From Lutjanus erythropterus (Eukaryota; Chordata; Actinopteri; Lutjaniformes; Lutjanidae), in NCBI GenBank assembly GCA_020091685.1, contig CM034607.1:2347439-2411438 (forward strand): a stretch of 64,000 nt of DNA. The letters are read 5' to 3'. Made by a program: the position numbers and the translations under genes. Under the pieces are notes generated by a model. The model did not search any database. It was not told where the DNA came from and saw only the letters and a program-made list of their open reading frames with translations. This document shows positions 39,606 through 50,684 of this stretch, in pieces (the stretch's first letter is position 1; each line of letters opens with the position of its first letter).

Positions 39606-42600
39606 GTTACCTTTTCCTTTAGCTTGAGGTATTTATTAAACAAATAGAGAATGAAAACAGTGTTTCTGTATTCAGAGAAGAGACACTCTGTGCAGCAGCA
39701 GTGAGCGTAACATGACTGTTTTTGAACTGATGGATTTTTCCTGTGGAAATGTCAGAGGTTCTTCCAGGTTCATACGCCTCTACCCACTAACAAATCTTTG
39801 TTCTCAGAGTGTGACCTCCTCCCATCTCCTGCCTGCCTTCCCTTCACCTCGTTATTGACTGAAAATGAACCAAAAAGGATTAAAAAGAAAAAGAAAAGAA
39901 AAATGACACCCTCTGTCTTTTTCATATTCTTCTATAGTAAAGAATACTTAGGTGATATCACACAAAAACACACATGCTGAGGCTTAACACAGCACAGGAT
40001 AAATCTCTTTTGCTATGGTTATTAATTTCTCCACCATATTCAGATCAGATTCTTCGGAGCTGCTGGCCAGCACATGGAAGTGTTTTTTTGTTTTTTTTGT
40101 CAGGGGATTTTATACGTGAAAAGAGTCCATGTATGAAGCTCTTCTCTGTTGCTAGGGAGCTTTTTTTGCTTTTTGCTCTTACTACTTATTGTTTTCTGAA
40201 TGCATTCCCCCTCTCACTAAAAGATGGCATGCTACCACCCACATCACAGTTGCAAGTGTTTTTTTTTTACACTACAAAGGCTGATTTGATTCAGTGTTTC
40301 TATGAAAAATCTTCTTTGATGCAGCTTTAAAATGGTTTTAAATTAATTCTACAAATCAGCAACGCTGGTTACTCAAGTGGCTTTAACAGCCTGCTGTTGT
40401 TGTTGTTGTTTACAGTTTACAGAACGCATTTTATGCACTGTTGAATTGTGTTGCATGTGTATTCATACTGAGCGACTGTATGTGTGTGTGTGGACTCCCA
40501 TCCCCCACACATCAGCGTGGAGCTTCTTTTGAAGAACATGGCCCACAGGCTGGCTGGCAGACACAGACACAAGATGACAGCTCTTCCAAAACATGGTGAC
40601 ACATGGTGACCAATAATGTTTGTTTTGGTCTTCAGTCATATAGCTGACTGTAGTGTGTGTGTATGCGTGCGTGTATATATATATATATATATTTTACATA
40701 CATATTTTATTTAGCGTTTTACTTTTGTAAAATTGGATCTTTTATTGTAGTTTTGTCATAACTGGGGCAGTCAAAATTACATCATCATTCTTAAAATTCA
40801 AATGTGGCATCATATTTAGTGATGACTGCGATGAAGCTATGTGATTATAATGATTCTCACATAGGCAGACATTTCCTCACGGTACTTAGTGGTGGAGAAA
40901 CGTCTGGCTCCACGCACACACATTCTGCTATAGGGGAAAAAACGCCCTGCCTTGTTTCCATTTCTTTAAACCAGTCACAAACATCTTGGGCGGAGCTAAG
41001 CCCAGGATGCAGCGACAGTGCTGCTGCAAAATAGTGTCAACAGGGAACTCGGTTTTGGTGGAACATTTGGATATAAGGTGGCGAGCTCTGGTGTTAAAAT
41101 GACTACATCACTGCAAAAGAAAAGCTAACAGCTGTTAGCTTGTTAACTTTTGTACCATTAGCATCTTAGTTGCTAATTTACCATTTTCAGCATGTAGGTT
41201 GCAGCTCATATGCTGATCTTGTTTCCCGGGGACTTTTACAACAGAGATAGCGGTGCAACGCCACTAGAAGCAAGTAACAAAGGCAACACTTGTACCAGCA
41301 ACGTGCAATCCGGGGGTCGGATGAAATTATGACAAACTCCTGATAAAATTCTTCTATTTAGTTGCTTCTAGTCTCAGTCTCTTCTCAGTCCAGTCATGAG
41401 TTGCCGCTCGGCCTATAAGACTATATTGTGATGATGTCACGAACTGAGAAATTGCTTTTTCTCAGCTTGAGGAAAGTTTTACAAATATAAAAAAACTCCT
41501 TGGATCAAAAATTCTTAATAGAAAGGCTCATAACTGAGCTTGTTTGCAGTTTGAAGTGTCCTGTATCTTATATAATGGTGGCAAATGGGGGAAAATGCTT
41601 TTTGGGCCGGTGGAGGAATACCATGAGTGGCCACTGGGAAAAACTGGCAACTCTGGAGGCACTGCTGTCTAGTGAGAACCGGAGTTCGAAAATGACACAA
41701 TCAACTGATGCTAGCTTGTTCAAAGACCTACAGGCTCACCACTCTGAGGGTCTTTTAGACTATAAAAAGATGCAGTCAGCTCCATTCACATGTTATGCAT
41801 GTTAACTAGATAACAGCTAACGGTTTGGTCAATGGTGGGAACTGGGAAATCAGAATATCCCAGCTGGAAATTTCAGCTGCTCTGTGCAGCAATAGTAGTG
41901 AAAGCTGCAGTAGTACATACTGATGGCTGTCTTTTGTGTCTCATTAAAACATCTAAATTATGTCTGTGGACATGTTGCTATAGCGATACAGCATAATGCT
42001 TTGTTTTCAAGACAGAGCAAGCATGCATAGTTCTCCTGGAGGCATCCCTCTTGGTTTTCCAGCCTGCACTGGAACGCAGTCAGCCTGGTTGTGATGTCAT
42101 TCCCACAGCTCCGACTTCAGAGGGAAGCAGTTTAATTAACATGAACTGACTACAGCATCAAATCCTTCCCTTGTTTTTACACACTGGATACAGTGAGGAG
42201 GCAGTGACAGGACATTCAGCAGGGCTGAGATGGAGAAGTGGCTGATGGTCTGTCACAGACAGTGACATACTGTTTTCTTGTGTCATAAGCTGATGGAACA
42301 GCAGCGACATCTTGTACAGTCAAACTGACATACCACTAAGGCTCAATATGGTAAACAAGAGTGAACGACCATCGGTATGCCAGTGGATGCTGATACAGTA
42401 AATGTAAGCCATTTACTGTATAAGTCACACACGGAATCACAGGCAGCTTTTCTTAAAAACTGTGATACATGTTACATTGTTTTTGGGTGTTTTATTGCAT
42501 TGGAGTTGTGGAAGCAAATGAAAATTGCAACATTTTCTTTTCTATAATTCATTAAAAGTCAAAGGCATCTTGTTTCAGGAAGAATAAACCCACTCTTAGT

Positions 42601-42825
42601 TCTGAATATTCTAGGTGACCTTACCAAAAAGACTCACAAAAGAATAAAATATGCTTTATTTGTAAAAGAATAAGAGCACCTGGAGGGTGTTCCACAAAGA
42701 AACTAAATGTTTTTTGAGCTCAAACTCAGTCAAAGCAGTAATACAAAATTATAAAATATAAAAGCGCACAGAGCATTTATAAATGTCAGTAGCGATAACA
42801 AAAGTGTGACAAAAAAAAAAAAACC
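39606..42825. other. Long stretch with only minor features
   Basis: It contains (TTG)n at 40393-40410 and an alternating TA run at 40673-40692. Open frames at 39974-40330 (118 codons) and 41500-41805 (101 codons) lack domains and splice support. Words such as TTAGCATCTTAGTTGCTAAT near 41157 hint at decayed repeat. No gene is supported. Confidence 0.35.
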
Positions 42826-42966
42826 CTGCTATGACTGGTGGAACTCACTGAAATTTGCAGAAATGTTGCGGTGATTGGACAAAATTGCAAGGTTGTGCAG
42901 AATTCCTGTGAATTGGCTGAAATTGTTTTAATTATTGCAACTGCAACATAAAAACTTCCTAGAGGG
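42826..42966. repeat. Single arm of the palindromic MITE at 61985-62390
   Basis: CTGCTATGACTGGTGGAAC, 'GCAGAAATGTTGCGGTGATTGG', 'ACAAAATTGCAAGGTTGTGCAG' and 'ACTTCCTAGAGGGACTG' match the right arm at 62220-62390 in order. The complementary left arm is not recognised beside it. Confidence 0.7.
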
Positions 42967-43659
42967 ACTGAAAAACTGACACTCAGAGGGAACACAGGAG
43001 ACGAAAGCGTCACATCAGCCACTTTTTGAGTTTAACATCGCAATACTTTTGTTTCAAATGGGGAACTGTTGCATTATATTTTTTCCATCCCATTTATAAA
43101 ATGAGGCAGACAAAATATCAAAAAGTCAAAAAATATATTGCCAGTATAATTTAACAGAAAAACCAGCCTAAAGTCGTGTTAATACTTCTCCAAAACAGTT
43201 TCCACAATAACTACACATTACAGCCTTCATGAATGTAGGATTTATGGCAGGATTAGACTGCATTAGTTATATCTGTGTGGTTTATATTCACAGAGTGAGA
43301 CAGACAAATATGCTGCATTGTGATGAATTAAGTGCAGCTTCTGCATCTCTGAAATTTGAATATTTTTACTGATGGAAATTCAGGCTCCCCTGGGCCAAAT
43401 AGTAGCATAAGCCTCGTCAATACAGCCTAAGCTTGCATTTCTCTGCATGCATTTTCTTACCGTGCATATGCATATGCATGCTGCATGCTTTAAACACACC
43501 AAACATAATCCAACTCTCGTTTTCTACACAGTACACACTGCGGTTAAATGATTCTCAGAATCTTTCAGCTGATAACTTAAACACCCAGTGTCATATTGCA
43601 TTTCATTTGTGTTTGCCACCATCCAGGAACAACACAGCCTGATCCCCGCTTTGAATAAT
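42967..43659. other. Stretch without recognised features
   Basis: AT-rich, unique-looking sequence, with CATATGCATATGCATG alternating words near 43465. Nothing is supported. Confidence 0.35.
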
Positions 43660-43810
43660 TCATCAGTTACAGTATGCTGCCAGACATCGACTGGAACAGG
43701 AGACTGTTTCAGAGCGGGAGGACTGTGCTGGCAGCGGCTGGGTAGAAATGCCAATGAGGTTTCATTTCTGTCACATTATACTTCAAAGGCGCCTTCAAGG
43801 TAGCAGCTCT
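43660..43810. promoter_or_regulatory. Possible conserved non-coding element
   Basis: A GC-balanced, repeat-free block with 'AATGCCAATGAGGTTTCATTTC' and 'TACTTCAAAGGCGCCTTCAAGG', the latter holding TTCAAAG LEF/TCF-like words around a GGCGCC palindrome. Open in both strands for about 70 codons, without domains. Confidence 0.27.
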
Positions 43811-44128
43811 CCTCCTCCAGTAACACAGAAGAGATATCATCAGTGGCTTTCAGTTCCAACACAAGCTGTTAAAACGGCGCTATTCACTCCTATCAAGGCT
43901 GCCGATAAAACCTGAAGACTGTTTTCCTGATTGAAAATCTTCCACTAAGTCTTACACTGAACTTGTACAGTAAAAACTATGGTGAATGATGAAAAAGAAA
44001 GTAATGATCTCTTTGTGTAATTTGTGTTGGTGACACTATGATTCTGGCTGACTGATTCACATGGTACATTTGTGTGTGTTCACTGACACACTAGCCTTGA
44101 TCCTCAGAGCTAATGCTACGAGGCAAGG
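43811..44128. other. Stretch without recognised features
   Basis: Unique-looking sequence. Nothing is supported. Confidence 0.3.
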
Positions 44129-44133
44129 CTGTG

Positions 44134-44165
<32 letters not shown>

Positions 44166-44166
44166 C
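44129..44166. repeat. (GT)n microsatellite
   Basis: An imperfect GTGTGA lead runs into about 13 GT units. Confidence 0.92.
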
Positions 44167-44724
44167 AGTGTGCTAATTTCATTCCCGTCAGAGTGGAAAA
44201 GCCTCTGAAACAGAATTTGACCTAAATGACACTGTACCACTCCACTTAAACCCTGCACATTAATACTGCTTATGATACTAATGCTACATTACTGCTGCTG
44301 CAACAGCTCCGAAAACATACTCGTTCAGCTGGTCAAAATGTCAATGACTAACGTCAAATGCAGGTGTAATATTAACCAGCTTTCCAAGAGATGTCTCAGT
44401 CAGTGTCAGCTGGCGTGGGCTGCAGCTCTCCGCTTCCTTTTAAAGGATAAGCAGTCATGGAAGGATAGATGGAGCTCAAATGAATGCTGATTTTTTGCAG
44501 AATGAGTTAGTGTTTGTTTGTGAGACATAGGAAATCATTAACAATCTTGTAGAGGGCGTAGGTGTTTATAACTGTTAAGTTGAGCAAAATGTCAATGGTA
44601 TTTGGCAGGCAGTGAGTCATTTAACTCGTCATACAGTGTGTTATTTCAGAGCAGTGGGCTTTTGTTTTCAGGATAACGGGCTGAACTTTACATTGACGGA
44701 CAACTGACAGCTGTAAACAGCTGA
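44167..44724. other. Stretch without recognised features
   Basis: Unique-looking sequence with a chance 72-codon frame at 44272-44490. Nothing is supported. Confidence 0.3.
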
Positions 44725-44960
44725 CAGCCAACACAGTCTCATGGCAGTTTGTGAAATTGTCACACAGTTAAATCTATAAATTCATGTGCGTAGGCACAAA
44801 TTTTACTTTTTTGTGACACTGACTTCCAAAATAATGTATTATCCACCACAATCTCATTTTGCAGTCCAGTTAGTAATAATAAATATGTAACATCTAATTA
44901 AACTTTCAAAATAAAGGTCTGGCCCCGTACAGTGTGTATAAGCCCTACAACTCCAAAGGT
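44725..44960. mobile_element. Diverged fragment of the CTGTTCTCA-ended MITE family
   Basis: AATAATAAATATGTAACATC followed by AACTTTCAAAATAAAGG matches AATAATAAATATGCAATGTC and ATTTTCAAAATAAAGG at 52303-52335. ACACAGTCTCATGGCAGTTT at the left may be a degraded terminus. Confidence 0.4.
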
Positions 44961-45450
44961 CTACTGTTTCCACATGGATAACACAGACCACACTCTGCTG
45001 CGTTATTTTTCCTTTAGCGGCAGGGCAAAAAATAAATGAACGAAAGAAAACTGATGAATATTAGTTTATGCCTGAGATTTACACAAGTTTCTGCCAGAGG
45101 GGCGACTCATTCTACATTGTCTCCCAAGAATTTTTTAGGTCTCAAGATTGGCAAGTATGCAACCCATCCACCCCGTCTTCCTCCCTACAAGGACTGACAG
45201 TTCTGTGTTTGTCCTTATTACTCTGACAGTCATTCTGGCTGTTGAGAAAAACAAAAAAATTCATGTTCATGTACACAAATGTATAGAGTACATTCTGTGA
45301 CTTTTTCGCAGACTGCTGTGATACTGAGCTGCCTCAGCAGTAGTGTCACATGATGATGATGTCATTGATTGTTCAACAGGATCATCTATCTATCTGAGCA
45401 AACTCCGCTGCAAGGTGACCTATGATATTGAAATGAGTGGAAGCCGATGG
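44961..45450. other. Stretch without recognised features
   Basis: Unique-looking sequence. Nothing is supported apart from the target duplication of the following element at its end. Confidence 0.3.
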
Positions 45451-45458
45451 CCACCTGT
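45451..45458. repeat. 8-bp target site duplication, left
   Basis: CCACCTGT here is repeated exactly at 46511-46518, immediately outside the two termini of the element at 45459-46510. Confidence 0.8.
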
Positions 45459-45645
45459 CAGAGGTGGCAAAAGTACATTTGTTCTTTACTCAAGAAGATG
45501 CAGATAATTGGGTTAAAAAAAAGGGGGGGAAAAAGGACTTCTTTACTACAGTAAAAATGAAAAAGCTCTGAAGTGTACTTAAAGTATAAAAGTAAAAAGC
45601 TGCAATCTTTTATTTATTTTTTTTATTACTTTTTGCATCTTGTTA

Positions 45646-45680
45646 TATATACACACACACATATATATATATATATATTT
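45646..45680. repeat. (TA)n(CA)n(TA)n compound microsatellite
   Basis: TATATA, then ACACACACAC, then about ten TA units, inside the hAT-type element. Confidence 0.9.
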
Positions 45681-45884
45681 TTAAAATTAAGTAATTAATT
45701 ATTATTTGTTTGTCTATTTACGTCTTTTGCCTTGTTATGTAATTTTTAACTACTTTAACTTTTAAACTAGAGCTTGAGATCTGTGCCCAACCTGCTGGGA
45801 CCCAACAGGACCCAATGGGTTTGGGTTGGGTCGAGCAGACCTTATTTCTCACTTATTTCATGTGCTTATGTCGGGTTTGGGCTA

Positions 45885-45946
<62 letters not shown>

Positions 45947-45996
45947 GTAGTAGTAGTAGTAGTAGTAGAAGTAGTGGTGGTGGTAGTAGTAGAAGC
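45885..45996. repeat. (ATT)n(AGT)n compound microsatellite
   Basis: About 20 ATT units change to about eight AGT units and then imperfect GGT/AGT units. Open frames on both strands (poly-L, poly-I, poly-N, poly-S) come from this array and are not genes. Confidence 0.95.
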
Positions 45997-46510
45997 ATTA
46001 TTAGTATTTTTTTCCCCTTTTTCATTGCTGATTCCAATTCCCCACATATTGTCCCTGTCACTGTCAACTCCACCTGTTTGGAACACAGAGGAAGCTTGTT
46101 AAGAAAAAATGTCAGTGTCGGCTGTAATGAGGTTCAAGCTGAAATATGCTAATAAGGGATGTGTTGAGTTGGTTTTGGACAGAATTTTATCGGGCTTGGG
46201 CCTTGTCAGGCTCAACTTTTCAGACCTGATTAAAGTTCTACTGGTTATGTCTTTCTATGTGTTATTGTGCATCCATTTAGGTTGAAATCAGTCTTGATGT
46301 TAGGAAGGTGGCGTACAATGATGCAAAATAAAAATAATCAATAAATCTCCACAAATACAAGTTTTGAAAATGCACAGAGTAGAAAGTACAGATACTTGTC
46401 TTCAGATGTACAGAGTAAAAGTAAAAAGTTGTCAAAAAAATAAATACTAAAGTAAAGTACAGATACCTGAAAATTCTGCTCAAGTGCAATAATGTTACTT
46501 TCCACCTCTG

Positions 46511-46518
46511 CCACCTGT
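46511..46518. repeat. 8-bp target site duplication, right
   Basis: An exact copy of 45451-45458, placed directly after the right terminus of the hAT-type element. Confidence 0.8.
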
Positions 46519-46999
46519 AAACTAGAAAACTGATTTAAAAACAAGACACAAATTTCTTGTTTTTGTTGGAATAAAACCTTTAACTCCAAACAAGGCAGAG
46601 ACAAATGGGACCAACTAACAGTGTACTGTTATTTGTGGAGACATAATTATGCACGCATCCAATCTTAAGTGTCTGCTTAACACACACAGAGGACAATATC
46701 TAAAAGCAATTGACTGTGTGACCAGGAGACACGCTGGTTCTTATACTGCTTCAGTTTCTGCAATTCACAGGAGGAAAGAATCAATTTTGCAATCAAATTA
46801 TTCACACATACAGCGAAAAACAGCCCGGGGGAGCACTCCACTTAAACAGAGTGGAAACACAAAAATGATCTGCCTCCTCTCTTGTTAGGCAATAACTGAG
46901 AGCTTGTCAAACACAAACAATGAAATATTCATCCTTCAGGCCCTCTCAGCGTTCACCTTTTCACACTTTGACTAATCACTGCAGTTCAAAGAAGCTCCA
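46519..46999. other. Stretch without recognised features
   Basis: Unique-looking sequence with a chance 79-codon frame. Nothing is supported. Confidence 0.3.
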
Positions 47000-47340
47000 T
47001 CAGAGGACCTACAGAGCTTTACAAATCCCGTCTCATTGAAGAAGTCTGATTCGGGGCTGGAAAGTCATTTCGGAGATACTCGGCGCTGAAGAAATGGCTG
47101 TTCTGTGTGTCATATCTGAGCCCCGGGGTGCTCCATGGGTGCTGCTGGTGTCTCCACCCATGCAGGGAATCCCCTCGTATCATTGTCTCCACCCCGCTGT
47201 GCTCACTGAGCCGAGCGGCCCTTCCCTGCACCTCGCAGGCCGACGGGGCCGCTCTGATGAATATTCAGAGCTTTTTCGGAGGGTTTTAATGTTGATTCAG
47301 AGCAACTACGGCGCAGCATGCTCATTTTAGTGACCTTGTC
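47000..47340. promoter_or_regulatory. CpG-rich block, putative regulatory element
   Basis: This is the most CpG-dense repeat-free block in the window (ATTTCGGAGATACTCGGCGC, CTGAGCCGAGCGGCCC, GCCGACGGGGCCGC). It is followed by GATGAATATTCAGAGC, which has a TGAATATTCA palindrome. It is open in several frames on both strands for 60-80 codons, which reflects composition. A methylation-protected enhancer, a small CpG island or an unrecognised exon are all possible. No splice-consistent frame stands out. Confidence 0.38.
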
Positions 47341-48862
47341 GTACAGTTACTGGTCATTAGTATTCAAAGCACAGAGGACAGTCACTGCTATCAGCCTCAT
47401 TGTTGTCCGTTAAATCATAAGCTCTGCTTAAACAAACCTGTAATATCTTCCTGATCCCTCCTTTATCAATACAAAATAAATATCACTACTTTTCATTTGC
47501 AGTGATTCACTCCACAAATCTCAGAGTTCATCGCTGTCCTTCTAAAACCAGAATAACTGAATGATCAGAAAAGCCAAACAGTGTGAAATGAATCCAACTT
47601 TTTCTGACTCTTCTAACCTTGCTCTCCTCTAACCTTGCTCATGATAGCACTGGGAATTATTCGGTCCCACAAAAATGTGTCTCTGTCTACTATTTCTCAT
47701 TAATCAAGTGGAAGCTATTTCCCTCGAGACAAATTTGACTTTGCCTCTATTTCTAATCAAAGTAGCGACAGTTCTTACACTCATCGAGTCGTTGTCTGTT
47801 CTTAGTGTTCAGCATTGAATTAAAGAGGAGTTTGACTACTTATTAGTCAAATGGAGATGGGGATGGGATGGAGACTTTGTTAACAAACACATTTTTACAG
47901 TGAGGTCTCAAATTGCACAGAGAAAAAAACAAGGCCTTTATTCAAAGTGGTCTTATATTAGAGACAGGCCTTTATTTCTAATTTTCCATTTTCATTAGTA
48001 TGTCTTTTTATTAAATATTTTAATTATAATACACCCTGATTAGTGATCCACAGTCATTTTAATCTGCTGTTTGCTGTTAATTCTTCATCCATGTTAACCT
48101 GTTAACCCTTAAATTCATAGTCAAGTCCTTAGCCGCCTCAGAACTACTGTATATTACACAATGTCAATGTCAAACTATTGTTTTTAACAATGTTCTGGTG
48201 TAAAAATGCCATAAAAATCTTGGTTTTCTGATGTTTTTCTCTGAACAGTTAGGGTCAAGACAAACCCGAGGCATGTAAGATTCAGAAAGTCAAAAAGTCT
48301 GAGTCTATGGTTGTAAACATTTAAAAACTGACAAACACATTTTTGTGTGTTTGTTATTGTAAATGCTATGTCATGTTTACAAGCAATATCATTTTAATGT
48401 TAATATTATTAACTTAATCTGCATTTTGTTCACTAAAAAACATTTTTCAACTATTAGATGTTGTTGTGACTGAACTTAAAAAGATATGTTGATGCAATTT
48501 GTAAGGTTCAAAACAACTAAACTTTTCTAGATAAAAAATGTAATCTATGTGAGAAATAGTATCATATGGACGAATGCAATAATCAATAATGAAGGTGAGA
48601 ATGTTAAGAGGTCATGAGATGCCTTTTTATCACATAGTGTTGCTGGGACACTGTAATGATGGAGCTGCACCGCTGACTATAAGACTATAAGGTTTGATTA
48701 CACTGAACAAATAAAGCATGTATGTTTACATTACACTAATGAGAAAAGTGTTAGGTTGCTAAAGGCCAACGGTATGTTGGAATGGCTTTAAGTCCATTTT
48801 GCTGTCTGTTAAGCTAAAATTGATAAATTCAACCCTTCCTGCACGGATGTTTTACATTAAAG
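47341..48862. other. Mostly featureless stretch with a repeat fragment
   Basis: Around 47930-47985, AACAAGGCCTTTATTCAAAG and AGACAGGCCTTTATTTCTAA are tandem-like words known from a fish DNA-transposon family (AGGCCTTTATTT). The rest is AT-rich and unique-looking. Confidence 0.4.
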
Positions 48863-49096
48863 TTAGTCCAGTAGCTCAAAGTGCATCATCCCTTCCTTTT
48901 CTGTTGGGCTTTTAATGTGAAACATCTCTGGAGCTGTTGAGTCTCCACAGCTTAGTTTGACCACCAGGCTGATTGTGTTTATTTTCCACTGACCTGCCAT
49001 TCGTCTGTACCAACTATACAGACTAATAAAGCAACACACGCCAAGTGTAACAAGAAAAATAACTAAAATTACATATTTCCTTTCAAGAGTTGCCAT
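48863..49096 (-). CDS. Candidate 5' coding exon of a type II membrane protein
   Basis: On the minus strand an ATG at 49096 opens MATLERKYVILVIFLVTLGV then CCFISLYSWYRRMA. That is a short polar head with two basic residues, about 20 hydrophobic residues, and a basic RR after the membrane span. This pattern resembles the N-terminus of Golgi type II enzymes or another signal anchor. Right after RRMA lies a donor-like GCAG|GTCAGT (near 48993). Without splicing the frame continues to a TAG at 48863-48865, 78 residues in all. No catalytic domain is seen and I cannot name a gene. A hydrophobic segment from T-rich DNA is a common chance outcome. Confidence 0.3.
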   Translation of the reverse strand: MATLERKYVILVIFLVTLGVCCFISLYSWYRRMAGQWKINTISLVVKLSCGDSTAPEMFHIKSPTEKEGMMHFELLD

Positions 49097-50205
49097 TCGT
49101 GGCAACTTTCCAGAGATTTTCTCAATCCTAGGGAATCCCTGATCCCATTCTTATCTCCTAAAGAGCTTTAATAATGACCTCTTGTACTCATGACCTCTGA
49201 CAGACCTTTGGCTTGAGACACTCAGGAGAAAGTCGACACTGGTCACCGCTTATTTACCGTCTTTGCTAGAGGACAGTCAAGGATAGGCTCTGATAAACAC
49301 CCATCTGATGAACAGAACACCTGACAGAGTTTTACAGTGTTTACTTTTTAGAGATATAAACTAACCCAAAGAGAATAGGGTGTTTGTCATTGCTTGACAA
49401 AAAATCTGTTTGTTTTGCGACCTGCCAACTGTATGGTGCGATTAAGCAAATACTTTGATTAAGTTTAGGGGAAACCTGTGACTTATTTAAAAGAACTTAG
49501 GAGAGAAATTGTGCTCCCATCCATCCACCCCAGCATCCTTCCTAAGAGGATTTTTAGGTGATGTGTCGATGTCATGCTGCTTCCACTTTTGCTTCTGAAA
49601 GAGGACAGTCATTATTAACATAACCACACAACCTTATTGCCACTGGACTGTCCTACCCAACTCCAGATAGCGTTCAATGCAGTTATGCTCTGCAACATTT
49701 GTGCATGTCCAACTGCATGCTGTTAAAAAGGAACTCAGTTTCGCTTCAGGTTTTGAGGACGATGACTTCATATGTGAAAAACATTGTATAAAGCCGTTTT
49801 TGTGTCTCAGAGGGTGCTTTTTTCTGATTAATTGCCTCAAGTGATGTCACCTGAGTCAGCATCAGTTGGGGCTGAAGACTACAAGTTTGACAAAGAAACA
49901 AATCAGAGGGTGTGGAGTCAGAAAGATGTGAGCTCAGACCAGACCTCTGTAGACTGCTCCTCATCTCTGCTTGAGGCTAGAAGCTCCAGGCTACATTAGT
50001 CACTACTAGACGAATCTCCGACCAACCTGTCAGTGGTTGAGTTGCATTGTGGGTGATGTTGATGCCAGGTTTTGACAAGGAAGAAGAATAAATGGAATAG
50101 AAAAAAGGATGCTATCTTGGGTTCTGCTGCATCGATTTATAGGCTTTTTGTAAAGACTGTCCACCAACGTTGTAGGAGTGAAATCACAAGAGTACTAAAA
50201 ACCTT
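49097..50205. other. Stretch without recognised features
   Basis: Unique-looking sequence. If 48863-49096 is a first exon, the promoter would lie within a few hundred bases above 49100 on this side, but no TATA box or CpG island is evident. Minus frames at 49634-49964 have no domain. Confidence 0.35.
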
Positions 50206-50684
50206 CACTGTAAAAATAAAAAAGTTGGGAAAACTCAACATTTCAAGTCAACTTACTGGATTTTTGAGTTCTGAGCCCAACTCAAACTCTGAACTACTAA
50301 TCTTTTATTGACATCACTTGCTTTTCTTCTTTAGATATAAATTAATCTTTAAGTTTTAGATACCCAAATAAATTTATTCCAAAACATATTGAGTAAACTC
50401 GGTGAAATAAAATGAATAATGATTAATATCCCATAACAAACCATTCAATTTTCAAGTCTCCAAATAATGAAGAATTAAGTTTGCAGAGCTTTTTTTGAGT
50501 TTCTAAAATTCAAACATTCAAGAAGAAAAGTAAATGATCTATACTAAAGATTATAGGCCAGGAAAACTTTTTTATAGTTTCAAAATTCAGAAGTTTGAGT
50601 TGGGCTCAAAACTTTGAAATTGCAGTGTGTTGCCTTGGAATTTTGAGTTGTCTTAACTTGTTTTTTTTAATTTTTTTTACAGTG
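50206..50684. mobile_element. CACTGTAAAAA palindromic MITE, best-preserved copy
   Basis: It starts CACTGTAAAAATAAAAAAGT and ends AATTTTTTTTACAGTG. Long arms pair as well: 'AGTTCTGAGCCCAACTCAAA' against TTTGAGTTGGGCTCAAAACT, and TTTCTTCTTTAGATATAA against its partner near 50530. About 479 bp, A+T-rich, non-coding. The family is common in teleosts from memory. The target duplication is not clear. Confidence 0.78.

Larger units (their letters stand above)
45459..46510. mobile_element. Non-autonomous hAT-type element with intact ends and target duplication
   Basis: The termini CAGAGGTGGCAAAAGTA and TTACTTTCCACCTCTG are inverted and begin with the CAG/CTG usual for hAT elements. An exact 8-bp duplication (CCACCTGT) flanks them, the length typical of hAT. 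Subterminal 'AAGTATAAAAGTAAAAAG' and 'CAGAGTAAAAGTAAAAAGTT' words mirror each other. The centre holds microsatellites (45646-45680, 45885-45996) and TCGGGTTTGGGCT/TATCGGGCTTGGGCC words. There is no transposase frame, so it would need one supplied elsewhere. Length about 1052 bp. Confidence 0.82.

Noticed and set aside
41500-41805. 101-codon plus-strand frame
   Set aside because: No motif, no acceptor or donor at either end, and the opposite strand is also open in part.
45815-46152. Poly-leucine, poly-isoleucine, poly-asparagine and poly-serine frames
   Set aside because: Translations of the ATT/AGT array inside the hAT-type element.
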